This document shows, piece by piece, positions 24,592-31,958 of a DNA stretch of 31,958 bases. The DNA is from a bacterium (GTDB lineage Bacteria; UBP15; UBA6099; JAJRTR01). The DNA is taken from NCBI GenBank assembly GCA_024278215.1, contig JAJRTR010000077.1:1-31958 (forward strand). Direction: 5' to 3'. Made by a program: the position numbers and the translations under genes. Position 1 is the stretch's first letter. Every line of letters begins with the position of its first letter. The notes beneath the pieces are model-generated. The model saw only the letters and a program-made list of their open reading frames with translations. It did not search any database and was not told where the DNA came from.

Positions 24592-25593
24592 ATGACGCAT
24601 CCGGATAAAGACAATGCAGCCCGTGAATACCCGGCGGCGCGGGCGTTTTTTCCAAAAGCGTTCATTGCGATATTACCGGTTGCGCTTACGGTTCTCACGA
24701 TACTTGTAGTTCTCAGGCATGTAGACCCGAAGACGGCATACGAGCATCTTCTTTTGATACATCCGGGCACACTTGCCGCGGTTTTTCTCGCCTCGATAAT
24801 TTCAAAAGTATTTCTCGCATCCCAGAAATGGCGGATATGTCTTGCATCCGCAGGCTACAAAATCGGTCTCCGGCAGTCTATCCTTATTCAGCTCGGCTAT
24901 CTCCCCGCTGCCTTGATTCTACCGTCGAAAACCGGCGAACTCGCCAGGATCATGTACCTCGAGCGTTGTCACAATATTCCTTCCGAAGTATCGCTGTCCG
25001 CGCTTGTCTATGATAATTTGATCAATATCATAGTGTTAATTTCCCTGCTCGCCGTTTCCTGGTCATACTTGCCGCGGGAGGGCGTCGCTTCATATCGTAT
25101 TCTACTGCTGCTGCCTGTTCTGCTATTGTTTTCAGGCCGTTTCCGGCGTGTTCTTTTTCGGGCGGCGAACCACCTGCCCGGCACTGTCGGAAAACGATTC
25201 CAAAATGGACTGGATTTTTTCGGCAACATAGGCTCTAAAACTTTTCTCCTTCTCATCGCGATCGGCTTTGCATACAGGCTCGTCGCACCAGTTTTCACCG
25301 CCTTGTTGCTGATGAGAGACCTCGGCATCACAGCGCCCGCGGCGGCCGTTTGCGCGTCGACCACCCTGATCGATATCGCTGTTTCGTTTCCTATCGGAAT
25401 CGGAGGCGTAGGGGCGCGGGAAGCTTTGTATATTATACTGTTCAAGGCCTATGGTCATCCGGCGGTTTTATTAGCCGCCGGGGTCGCCGCGTCGTTTGTC
25501 GAAAAGATATTCCCGGCCCTGCTCGGGTTGCCGTTTGTATATAAGCTGGTGTTGAATTATTTCGTTCACGCCGGGGACGATGGAAGCAGGTGA
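24592..25593 (+). CDS. LPG-synthase-TM (UPF0104) family membrane protein, putative lipid flippase
   Basis: The protein has 333 residues with about eight membrane segments. Family motifs are visible: SKVFLASQKWRICLASAG near 69-86, PSKTGELARIMYL near 109-121, and near the end GIGGVGAREALYIILF. It matches the transmembrane part of MprF and the stand-alone proteins such as AglD/HpnL, without the lysyl-transferase domain. Members are thought to move lipids or lipid-linked intermediates across the membrane. Its place in the middle of a radical SAM operon suggests that the pathway's substrate or product is a membrane lipid. The N-terminus is soluble for about 23 residues. It starts 33 bp after the preceding gene. 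Confidence 0.88.
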   Translation: MTHPDKDNAAREYPAARAFFPKAFIAILPVALTVLTILVVLRHVDPKTAYEHLLLIHPGTLAAVFLASIISKVFLASQKWRICLASAGYKIGLRQSILIQLGYLPAALILPSKTGELARIMYLERCHNIPSEVSLSALVYDNLINIIVLISLLAVSWSYLPREGVASYRILLLLPVLLLFSGRFRRVLFRAANHLPGTVGKRFQNGLDFFGNIGSKTFLLLIAIGFAYRLVAPVFTALLLMRDLGITAPAAAVCASTTLIDIAVSFPIGIGGVGAREALYIILFKAYGHPAVLLAAGVAASFVEKIFPALLGLPFVYKLVLNYFVHAGDDGSR

Positions 25594-25679
25594 ATGCCCC
25601 GGTAAACCGCTGATAATATTCCGGGGTGCACGCATCGGCTATGATGGAAAATGCTGTGACATGGAGTTAAACTTTTCTT

Positions 25680-27932
25680 ATGAATCATGAGGCAACAGGG
25701 AGAGTGCTGATAATCAATCCGCCGGCGATTGTCGCTTCGGATTTCATCGACTATCCCTATTTTGCGAATATCGGTGCCCTCCAGCACGCTTCCGTTATTG
25801 CCGCCGAAGGGTTCGACGTGACCGTCGCCGATTCATTCTCACATACGTCGAGTGACACCGTCGCGCTGGACGACGGTTCTTTCCTTGTCGGATGCGGGCC
25901 GGAGGCGATGTCCGAGTTGTGGCGCAACGCGACTTTCGATGCTGTGATTGTATGTGTCGGCGTTTTTCACAGACCGTTTGAGCGCAACGATTTTCTCGCC
26001 GGTTTTTTCAGGGATTTAAGAAAAACATTCGTGAACACTCCGATAGCCGCGGCTGACGCGTATTTCGGCGGGATGCACTATGTGGATTATTCGGGAGATG
26101 ATTTTATCGCCGATTATCCCGAGATAAATGTTTTAATCAGGTATGAAACCGAGGCGGCGGCGCTGCACTGGCTGAAAAATATCGGTTCGAGTGACGGGCG
26201 GGGCCGTGTGATTATCGGCGAATATCCGCGCAACCTCGACGACCTGCCGTTTCCCGCATGGGACCTGATTAATGTGGAAAACTACATGCGTTTCCTTACC
26301 TGTTTTCTTAAGTCCACCGGGCGCCGGACCGATTTTTCGGATATAATGCCGGTCCTGCCCGTTGTGACGTCCAGGGGCTGTCGCTACAATTGTTCGTTTT
26401 GCTCCGGGACCGATATAGCGCAGACCGGCAGCTACAGAAATGTCTCGAACGCGCGTCTGCGCCGTCATATAGCGGCCCTGAAAAAAGAGTACGGTATAAA
26501 AGGGATCGCGGTTCTTGACGGACTGGCGAACGATACTCCGGACGACTTCCACGAAAAGCTCGACATATTCAAGTCCGCAGATTTAAAGGTGTCTTTCCTG
26601 AACGGTCTTCGCGCCGACCGCCTGGAAAAATCACATATTGAAATGCTTTCGCAGGTTTCTCCGTCACTGACAGTTAGTGCGGAAAGCGCATCGGAAAAGG
26701 TGAGAAACGGCATATTGAACAAAAGGCTGGAGCTGTCCTCTATAGACAGGGTGGCGGCGTGGTGCGAAGAATTCAGTTTGCCGTTAAGCATTCATTACAT
26801 GGTCGGAGTGCCGGGAGAAACCACGGCGGACGTGAATGCCACACTCGATCATGCGCACTCGACGGCAGCCGGGCACGGCGCGAATCCCCTGATTCAGTTT
26901 TGTGTGCCGCTGCCGGGTTCCGTCATCCATAAAAAACTCGCTTCGGACAGCGGAATCATATCGGCTGCCGGGACAAATTACTTCGGGCTTTTCAGCGGCG
27001 GCAGGGCGGATGAACCCGCGGATGCGCACTCCGCCCGCCTGAAGCGAATGCTTCGTTATTTCAAGATGAGAATGCGGGAGTCGACCCCGGAGAAACTGAT
27101 AATCAATCTGACATACTTCTGCAACAACAAGTGCGAAATGTGCGCGGTGGGGGGCAGGCCGAGGCGCAACATGAGTTTTGAAAGATGCTCGGAACTTCTG
27201 ACGGATTACAGGCGGCGCGGCGTAAAACTTCTGGACCTCGACGGCGGGGAACCGACACTACATCCCGACCTTCTGGATATAATCGGAGCCGCCCGCGACA
27301 TGGGATACGACAGCATAAATGTGACGACAAACGGAAGGAAACTTGCCTCACGGGATTTAGCGGCGCGCCTATTGCTGAGCGGAATCACGGACCTGCACAT
27401 TTCTTTATATGGGCCGGACGCCGCGACTCACGAGCGCATAACCGGGGTGAAAGGCAGTTTCGAAGAAACGCGAAAAGGCATCCGCAACATTCTCCGGCTG
27501 AAGCCGGGGCATGTTTCGTTCGCAGCCAATACGGTATTGACAAACAGCAACTACAGGATGGTTTCCGGGCTGGCGGAATGGCTGGTGGATACAGGCGTCG
27601 CGGCACTGGACGTACAGTTCCCGACACCGTTCGGTTCCGCCGTGAAAGAGCATCTCCCGCCGGTTGGGGAAGCTGTCGCGGAATTTGAAAAAGCAGCGGG
27701 CAGGTTCGGTGATGTCATGAGGTTCAACCTGATAAATCTTCAGCCGTGCATGATGCCGCGGGGTTGGCCCGGTGCAGGGGCGGACGCGGAGAAATACAGC
27801 AGACACATGGCGTTCGTGGACGCGCCGCCGCAGAGCCTGGCGGTTTATCTCGCATCGAAGCGCAGGCGCGGCCCGGAATGCCTGAACTGCGAATATTATA
27901 TAATCTGCGAAGGTTTCTATATCTTCGATTGA
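25680..27932 (+). CDS. Tandem radical SAM fusion: B12-type N-half plus second radical SAM C-half
   Basis: The protein has 750 residues in one uninterrupted frame. The N-terminal half (1-about 460) has a degenerate B12-binding-like domain (VLIINPP, FGGMHYVDY at 129-137, IRYETE replacing VRGEGE) and a radical SAM motif CRYNCSFC (C234, C238, C241). It also has VSAESASEKVRNGI and MVGVPGETTADV. The C-terminal half (about 465-750) is a second radical SAM domain: CNNKCEMC (C481, C485, C488), DGGEPTLHPDL (521-531), VTTNGRK, ISLYGPD. It ends with C690 and CLNCEYYIIC (C734, C737, C743), probably ligands of an auxiliary cluster. Two complete domains in one chain suggest two sequential radical reactions on one bound substrate. 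Its start is 86 bp after the previous gene; a GGAG sits 13 nt upstream. Confidence 0.9.
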   Translation: MNHEATGRVLIINPPAIVASDFIDYPYFANIGALQHASVIAAEGFDVTVADSFSHTSSDTVALDDGSFLVGCGPEAMSELWRNATFDAVIVCVGVFHRPFERNDFLAGFFRDLRKTFVNTPIAAADAYFGGMHYVDYSGDDFIADYPEINVLIRYETEAAALHWLKNIGSSDGRGRVIIGEYPRNLDDLPFPAWDLINVENYMRFLTCFLKSTGRRTDFSDIMPVLPVVTSRGCRYNCSFCSGTDIAQTGSYRNVSNARLRRHIAALKKEYGIKGIAVLDGLANDTPDDFHEKLDIFKSADLKVSFLNGLRADRLEKSHIEMLSQVSPSLTVSAESASEKVRNGILNKRLELSSIDRVAAWCEEFSLPLSIHYMVGVPGETTADVNATLDHAHSTAAGHGANPLIQFCVPLPGSVIHKKLASDSGIISAAGTNYFGLFSGGRADEPADAHSARLKRMLRYFKMRMRESTPEKLIINLTYFCNNKCEMCAVGGRPRRNMSFERCSELLTDYRRRGVKLLDLDGGEPTLHPDLLDIIGAARDMGYDSINVTTNGRKLASRDLAARLLLSGITDLHISLYGPDAATHERITGVKGSFEETRKGIRNILRLKPGHVSFAANTVLTNSNYRMVSGLAEWLVDTGVAALDVQFPTPFGSAVKEHLPPVGEAVAEFEKAAGRFGDVMRFNLINLQPCMMPRGWPGAGADAEKYSRHMAFVDAPPQSLAVYLASKRRRGPECLNCEYYIICEGFYIFD

Positions 27933-27989
27933 GTGCGACAGACGCAGTGCGGGAAGTTCGTCCGTTAGAAATGCGGCAGATGCCGTCCG

Positions 27990-28907
27990 GTGGATTCGCC
28001 CGGTACTGAAGGAGTGGTCTCCCTGATAAAAAAGATAGAAATAGTCACTTGGTACAAATGCAATTGCCGGTGTTCCTTTTGTACTTCTCCATCCATGAGC
28101 GGAGACGGCATGACGACACGAAAGATCGCCTCGCTGCTGTCCGGGTACAGGGAAAAAGGCGTTGCGAAGGTGGATTTCGGAGGCGGAGAACCAACCGCGA
28201 GACATGACCTTCCGGTTCTTGCAAAGGCGGCCGCCGAACTCGGCTATAAACATATCGGTGTAAAGTCCAACGGGATGCGGTTCTGCTATCCTGATTATGC
28301 GGAGCAGTGCATGGGGGCCGGGTTCAACGACTTTTCCATTTCTTTGTGGGGATATCCGGCGGATATGCACGATCGTATGGCAGGCAGGACAGGCGCGTTC
28401 GACATGACGGAGATGGGTTTGAATAACCTTGTCGATTTCGGCGCGGATGTGTGTGTGGACCTCCTGGTCACAGTGCAATCGCTGCCGGCGCTGGGCGATG
28501 CTCTCAAGCATCTGAGCGGTGAAGTCGGAGTGAGGAAGTTCCGGTTGTGGGTGTTTTCGATATTCGGCGCGGGGGGCCTGTGCACAGACATGATGCCGCA
28601 CCTGGCACAGGTCGGCGAAAGCGCGGCTGCCGCCTACAGCGCGGTCCGGCAGGATGTCGACTGGGTGAGAACCTCTCATGTGCCGCCATGTCTGCTGGGA
28701 GGAGCCCGTGAGATGTACTTCAACGTGAGTGAACAGGGGCTGCTGGTGATTACGCCGGGACATAGTTTCATGGGTGAAGATTCTCCGTTCGAGAAAGGAG
28801 TCCACGTTGCGGCGTGCCGCACGTGCCGCCTGATGGACAAGTGCGCCGGCCCCCGCGACGAGTACGTGAGAATCCGAGGCGACGGCGAATTGAAAACCGT
28901 GGAATAA
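27990..28907 (+). CDS. Radical SAM protein paralogous to the C-half of the fusion
   Basis: With the GTG at 27990 it has 305 residues. Motif CNCRCSFC (C24, C28, C31; C26 is extra), then FGGGEPTARHDL (63-74), VKSNG and FSISLWGYP. The C-terminus has C234 and CRTCRLMDKC (C276, C279, C285), the same spacing as in the fusion protein (C-x41/43-C-x2-C-x5-C), and the barrels are also similar. The start is uncertain: AAGGAG (28009-28014) lies 8 nt before a CTG at 28023, which would give MIKKIEIVTW, the natural beginning of such proteins, whereas GTG 27990 has no clear ribosome site. It is the last gene of the operon, 57 bp after the fusion gene. Confidence 0.87.
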   Translation: MDSPGTEGVVSLIKKIEIVTWYKCNCRCSFCTSPSMSGDGMTTRKIASLLSGYREKGVAKVDFGGGEPTARHDLPVLAKAAAELGYKHIGVKSNGMRFCYPDYAEQCMGAGFNDFSISLWGYPADMHDRMAGRTGAFDMTEMGLNNLVDFGADVCVDLLVTVQSLPALGDALKHLSGEVGVRKFRLWVFSIFGAGGLCTDMMPHLAQVGESAAAAYSAVRQDVDWVRTSHVPPCLLGGAREMYFNVSEQGLLVITPGHSFMGEDSPFEKGVHVAACRTCRLMDKCAGPRDEYVRIRGDGELKTVE

Positions 28908-28910
28908 CTC

Positions 28911-29002
28911 CAATACCGTTTACTTTAACAACAATGATACGCAAAAAAGCCTGTATTTATCGCGAATATTGATACCCATACCCTCTTAAGTAAACGGTAT
29001 TG
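28911..29002. repeat. 15-bp perfect inverted repeat enclosing 62 bp
   Basis: CAATACCGTTTACTT (28911-28925) is exactly inverted at 28988-29002. It begins 4 bp after the last radical SAM gene, and the interior is AT-rich and non-coding. It may be a small inserted palindromic element or a long mRNA 3' stem. Confidence 0.6.
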
Positions 29003-29008
29003 CGCTTA

Positions 29009-29054
29009 GGCGGGGTCCGGTGACCCCGCCCTTGTCTGCACTTTTATTGTTTTT
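29009..29054 (+). terminator. Intrinsic terminator of the radical SAM operon
   Basis: GGCGGGGTC-CGGT-GACCCCGCC (29009-29030) is a perfect 9-bp GC-rich stem with a 4-nt loop. It is followed by a T-rich tract that ends TTTTATTGTTTTT (29042-29054). The T-run is not immediate, but the stem is very stable. Confidence 0.6.
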
Positions 29055-29314
29055 ACACAGGCCCCCATCTTACATCTTTTCTTTGTTGACATGCACTACC
29101 TTTTATATAAACGCACAAGTTTTGATGTTGCTAATATCCGATAAGCACATTTCCACACGCAACGCCCTGTAGCTGCTCAGCTACAACGGCTCATCCCATA
29201 TCTACAGGAATATCATTTTTTATCCACAACTTAATCATAGCCACAACGATACTGAATATTTCAAACAAAAATAGAATTTGTAAATATATAACTCGCTTCA
29301 GAAGAGGGAATGAT
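29055..29314. other. AT-rich leader region upstream of the CheA-like gene
   Basis: The region is non-coding as far as I can see. TTGACA (29088-29093) is followed by a TATATAA stretch at shorter than ideal spacing, a possible promoter. TGTAGCTG-CT-CAGCTACA (29168-29185) is a perfect 8-bp dyad, a possible operator or small hairpin. Confidence 0.4.
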
Positions 29315-31762
29315 TTGACAGTGCATTCAGGTGAAGAATACGAGATGGAACTGGAAGTCATAGCCGGCGTGATAGCCGAACTTGACGAGGATAATATCCA
29401 CGTTCTGGATGCGGTGAACAATCTCCTGAACAATCTTCTCGCGAACAATACGTCAAAAAGCATCGACGTAAATATCCATAAATGTTTGAACATTATATCG
29501 GACATCCAGTCCGGCGGCATCGACTTCGTTAACGGCTACAGGGAACTTTGCAACACCTTCGAGAAGGTGCGTAATGGAAACGACGACAGCACGGATACGG
29601 CTCGTGCGGAGAAGGCGAGGCGGCCTCAGGCAAGCTTGTCTCCGGAAGACCGCGAAGACATGCAACTGCAACTGGACGTAATCGACGGACTGCTCGAAGA
29701 TCACAGCGAAGTCGGCGAGCATGTATTTGAGGTAATGCGGAATCTCCTGAAAAAGGTATCGAGCATATCATCATTAGGTTCCGAAACAACAGACATGCTG
29801 GAAACGACCGATGATGTGCTGCGAAAACTCGTGCATGGGGATTTTGAGAGAGAGCAGGGTTTTTCGATATTGGACGAGACTCTGGAGAAACTCCGGTGTG
29901 TCTGCAACGAGAACCCGGCAGCGGCGGACGAGACCGGTGGTTCGGGTTCCGCAGTAGGCTCCGCTTTGGGGGTGGTCGACGCGGAGCCGGTTCCCGGAAG
30001 TGGAGAGCCCGCGCAAATAGAAAGCACATTGCAACTGAGCGATGGGGAAATCGCGGAATTCATAGCAGAGATATACGACTATATAGATTTCGCGGAAGCC
30101 GCCCTCCTGACTCTGGAAAAGAATACGGCCGACAAGGAGAGCCTCAATGAAGTTTTCAGGTGTTTCCATAACATAAAAGGAATCACCGGTTTTATGAATA
30201 TCGCGGACATGAACGAGCTGGCCCATCATGCCGAATCCCTGATGGATAAGGCGCGTGACGGTCGGTTGGAATTCGCGGGAGCAATATCGGAAGTCGTTTT
30301 CGAAGCGCTCGATTTCATAAAAGAAATGACTGCCCGGATCGAAATATCCAACTCGGGAACACCGTACATCACGCCCGACGGACTTGAAAAGCTGATCGCC
30401 TCGCTGGAGAATCCCGATTCGTGTGCCGGCCCGGAAGCGCCTGTGAGAGCACCGCAGCGAGCGTATCGGAATGGGGATCGCGTTCGAGCGGGCGCGACGG
30501 ACATACCCGCGGAAACTGAATCGGCACCGCAGCCGTGCTCAGCAGTGAATACGCCCGCGCGCGCCGCGACGAAAACCGGAAACATAAGGGTTTCCACCGA
30601 GCGACTGGACAACCTCGTGGATTCGGTGGGTGAGCTGGTCATAGCCAACTCTGTTGTTTTTCAGGGTATCAGCGGGCTGAACGGGCAGATAACAAAGAGG
30701 CTTAAGAGGAAACTTATCGAGAATGCAAACCACCTTGGCAAGGTGACACGTGAGTTGCAGGAACTCGCCATGAGTATGCGAATGGTGCCGCTCGCGGCGA
30801 CGTTCAATAAAATGGCGCGTGTGGCGAGAGACACGTTTTTGAAATCCGGCGTATCCGGCGAATTCTCATATTCCGGCGAAGATACCGAAATAGACCGGAA
30901 CGTGGTGGAAGAACTCGCCAGTCCGCTGATGCACATGATTCGCAACTCGATAGACCACGGCATCGAAGCGGTCGAGGACCGGCGCGCGGCGGGCAAGCCC
31001 GAAAAGGGACGGGTCCATCTCTCGGCGGCGCATGAAAGCGGCAATGTCGTCATCAGGATCGAAGACGACGGCCGGGGCCTGGACAGGGAAGCGATCCTGT
31101 CGAAAGCGGAATCGCTCGGCATCGTCATGCCGGGTATCGACATCTCCGATGAAGAAATCTATGAATTGATTTTCCACCCCGGTTTTTCGACAGCGGAGAA
31201 GGTCACGGATGTGTCGGGCCGTGGGGTCGGGATGGACGTTGTGCGACGGAATATCGAAAAGCTCAGGGGTGTCACGGAAATCGACTCGCGGCCCGGCGAG
31301 GGCTGCACTTTCACCATCAGGCTGCCGCTGACTCTCGCCATTATCGACGGCATGATGGTCACCGTCGGCCAGGAGCATTTCGTCGTCCCGACAATAGCGA
31401 TACAGGAATCCATCCGCCCCACTCGCGAGCAGCTTTCCTCCGTGCTCGGCAAGGGCGAAATGGTGAATGTGCGCGGCGTACTCGTGCCGTTGTTCAGGCT
31501 CCACGACATGTTTTGTATAGAAGGCGCGAAGCAAGACCCCTGCGACGCGCTGGTGCTCCTGCTCGGCGGCGGCACCGGCTGTGCCCTGCTCGTGGACGAA
31601 CTTCTCGGGCAGCAACAGGTGGTTATCAAGAAGCTGGGAAAGGTCTTCGACAATGTCGAAGGTATCGCCGGGGGCGCGATTATGGGAGACGGAAATGTCG
31701 CCCTGATAATCGACCCGGTGGGTATAAGCAAGACGGCACAGGCACAAGGCGCGGCGTCATAG
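29315..31762 (+). CDS. cheA: CheA-type chemotaxis/signal histidine kinase with duplicated N-terminal domain
   Basis: The protein has 815 residues from a TTG start with AGAGGGA about 6 nt upstream (GTG 29321 and ATG 29345 are in-frame alternatives). Two related helical domains come first (about 12-86 and 117-194). Then comes the HPt domain with phosphoacceptor H285 in CFHNIKGITGF, a Pro/Ala-rich linker (about 365-420) with no obvious P2 domain, and the dimerisation helices from about 424. The HATPase domain has HMIRNSIDHGIE (N544), EDDGRGL (583-589) and GRGVGMD (635-641). A CheW-like domain follows from about 680. It is a full cytoplasmic kinase of a chemotaxis-like array. No che partners are in the window, though they could lie beyond the right edge. 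Confidence 0.93.
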   Translation: MTVHSGEEYEMELEVIAGVIAELDEDNIHVLDAVNNLLNNLLANNTSKSIDVNIHKCLNIISDIQSGGIDFVNGYRELCNTFEKVRNGNDDSTDTARAEKARRPQASLSPEDREDMQLQLDVIDGLLEDHSEVGEHVFEVMRNLLKKVSSISSLGSETTDMLETTDDVLRKLVHGDFEREQGFSILDETLEKLRCVCNENPAAADETGGSGSAVGSALGVVDAEPVPGSGEPAQIESTLQLSDGEIAEFIAEIYDYIDFAEAALLTLEKNTADKESLNEVFRCFHNIKGITGFMNIADMNELAHHAESLMDKARDGRLEFAGAISEVVFEALDFIKEMTARIEISNSGTPYITPDGLEKLIASLENPDSCAGPEAPVRAPQRAYRNGDRVRAGATDIPAETESAPQPCSAVNTPARAATKTGNIRVSTERLDNLVDSVGELVIANSVVFQGISGLNGQITKRLKRKLIENANHLGKVTRELQELAMSMRMVPLAATFNKMARVARDTFLKSGVSGEFSYSGEDTEIDRNVVEELASPLMHMIRNSIDHGIEAVEDRRAAGKPEKGRVHLSAAHESGNVVIRIEDDGRGLDREAILSKAESLGIVMPGIDISDEEIYELIFHPGFSTAEKVTDVSGRGVGMDVVRRNIEKLRGVTEIDSRPGEGCTFTIRLPLTLAIIDGMMVTVGQEHFVVPTIAIQESIRPTREQLSSVLGKGEMVNVRGVLVPLFRLHDMFCIEGAKQDPCDALVLLLGGGTGCALLVDELLGQQQVVIKKLGKVFDNVEGIAGGAIMGDGNVALIIDPVGISKTAQAQGAAS

Positions 31763-31806
31763 TATGGGCTCCCGGGCTGTGTTAAGAAAATATTGTTCTG
31801 TGTAAG

Positions 31807-31958
31807 GAGCCAGTTGCAAAATTATGTTCGTAGCGAGGTCGAGCGAAATTGTTCAGAGCAAGGCGGAGGTGCAAAATCCTCGCAGGCGTACTTGTAGAGT
31901 ACGTCGAGGACGATTTTATGCCGACAACGCAGCTATGGACAATAGCAGCCGACCGCAG
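31807..31958. mobile_element. MITE-like element, second copy, cut by window edge
   Basis: It aligns without gaps to 1881-2032 with six mismatches (about 96% identical). It begins 45 bp after the CheA-like gene's stop, in the same orientation as copy 1. The right inverted repeat and any target duplication lie outside the window. Confidence 0.85.

Noticed and set aside
20528-28907. RiPP (modified peptide) cluster with a short precursor gene
   Set aside because: I looked through every gap in the operon (9 to 86 bp) and found no room for a precursor peptide gene; no peptidase or peptide exporter is present either.
20528-28907. Hopanoid biosynthesis cluster
   Set aside because: The LPG-synthase-TM protein recalls HpnL, but there is no squalene-hopene cyclase, and the non-B12 radical SAM proteins lack the sequence I recall for HpnH.
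27405-28913. Long minus-strand open frame (502 codons) opposite the radical SAM genes
   Set aside because: Antisense to two genes with intact catalytic motifs; its translation has no family features.
30866-31747. Minus-strand open frame (293 codons) opposite the CheA-like gene
   Set aside because: Antisense shadow; no ribosome site or recognisable domain.
1-31958. tRNA, rRNA or known riboswitch
   Set aside because: No cloverleaf, rRNA segment or recognisable riboswitch core was seen on either strand by eye.

Overview
The window comes from a Gram-negative bacterium: it has RND/TolC envelope machinery, Sec signal peptides, a YadA-like beta-roll surface protein and a sigma-54-type activator. 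Base composition looks moderately GC-rich by eye. I cannot place it in a phylum. The dense set of radical SAM genes and the secreted proteins of unknown function suggest a poorly characterised, uncultured lineage.

Layout. (1) 1-2914 (+): the 3' part of a repetitive tail-fibre/adhesin-like gene and a secreted two-module protein, separated by a 178-bp MITE-like element. A second copy of the element lies at the right end of the window. (2) 2946-3752 (-): a DUF1648 membrane protein, then about 500 bp of hairpin-rich non-coding DNA. (3) 4268-6802 (+): a membrane-anchored penicillin-acylase-family Ntn hydrolase. (4) 6929-15474 (-): a Cu(I)/Ag(I) efflux operon. In transcription order it has a previously hidden 53-residue membrane protein, a DUF3347 protein with a cysteine-rich tail, two TolC-family outer membrane proteins, a CusB-like adaptor and a CusA-like RND pump with the full methionine triad. 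(5) 15954-18399 (+): a divergent histidine kinase and NtrC-type response regulator. The region between (4) and (5) carries two sigma-54-like sites, one facing each way, so this efflux system may be under sigma-54 control, unlike the sigma-70/OmpR-type CusRS arrangement. (6) 18482-20172 (-): two proteins of unknown function, one secreted and cysteine-containing. (7) 20528-28907 (+): a six-gene operon with four radical SAM proteins (five radical SAM domains, three with cobalamin-binding-like N-termini) and one LPG-synthase-type membrane protein. It ends at a strong terminator-like hairpin. (8) 29315-31762 (+): a CheA-type kinase with a duplicated N-terminal domain and no other chemotaxis gene in view, then copy 2 of the repeat element.

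The radical SAM operon is the best candidate for an undescribed system. It contains a tandem radical SAM fusion protein. Its C-terminal half and the following gene share the same four-cysteine C-terminal signature, which indicates duplication within the operon. The membrane protein, and the absence of any peptide precursor or peptide-tailoring gene, make a lipid or membrane-linked product more likely than a peptide product; that is inference. The copper region is the second candidate, for its regulation and for the small protein that is translationally coupled to the DUF3347 gene.
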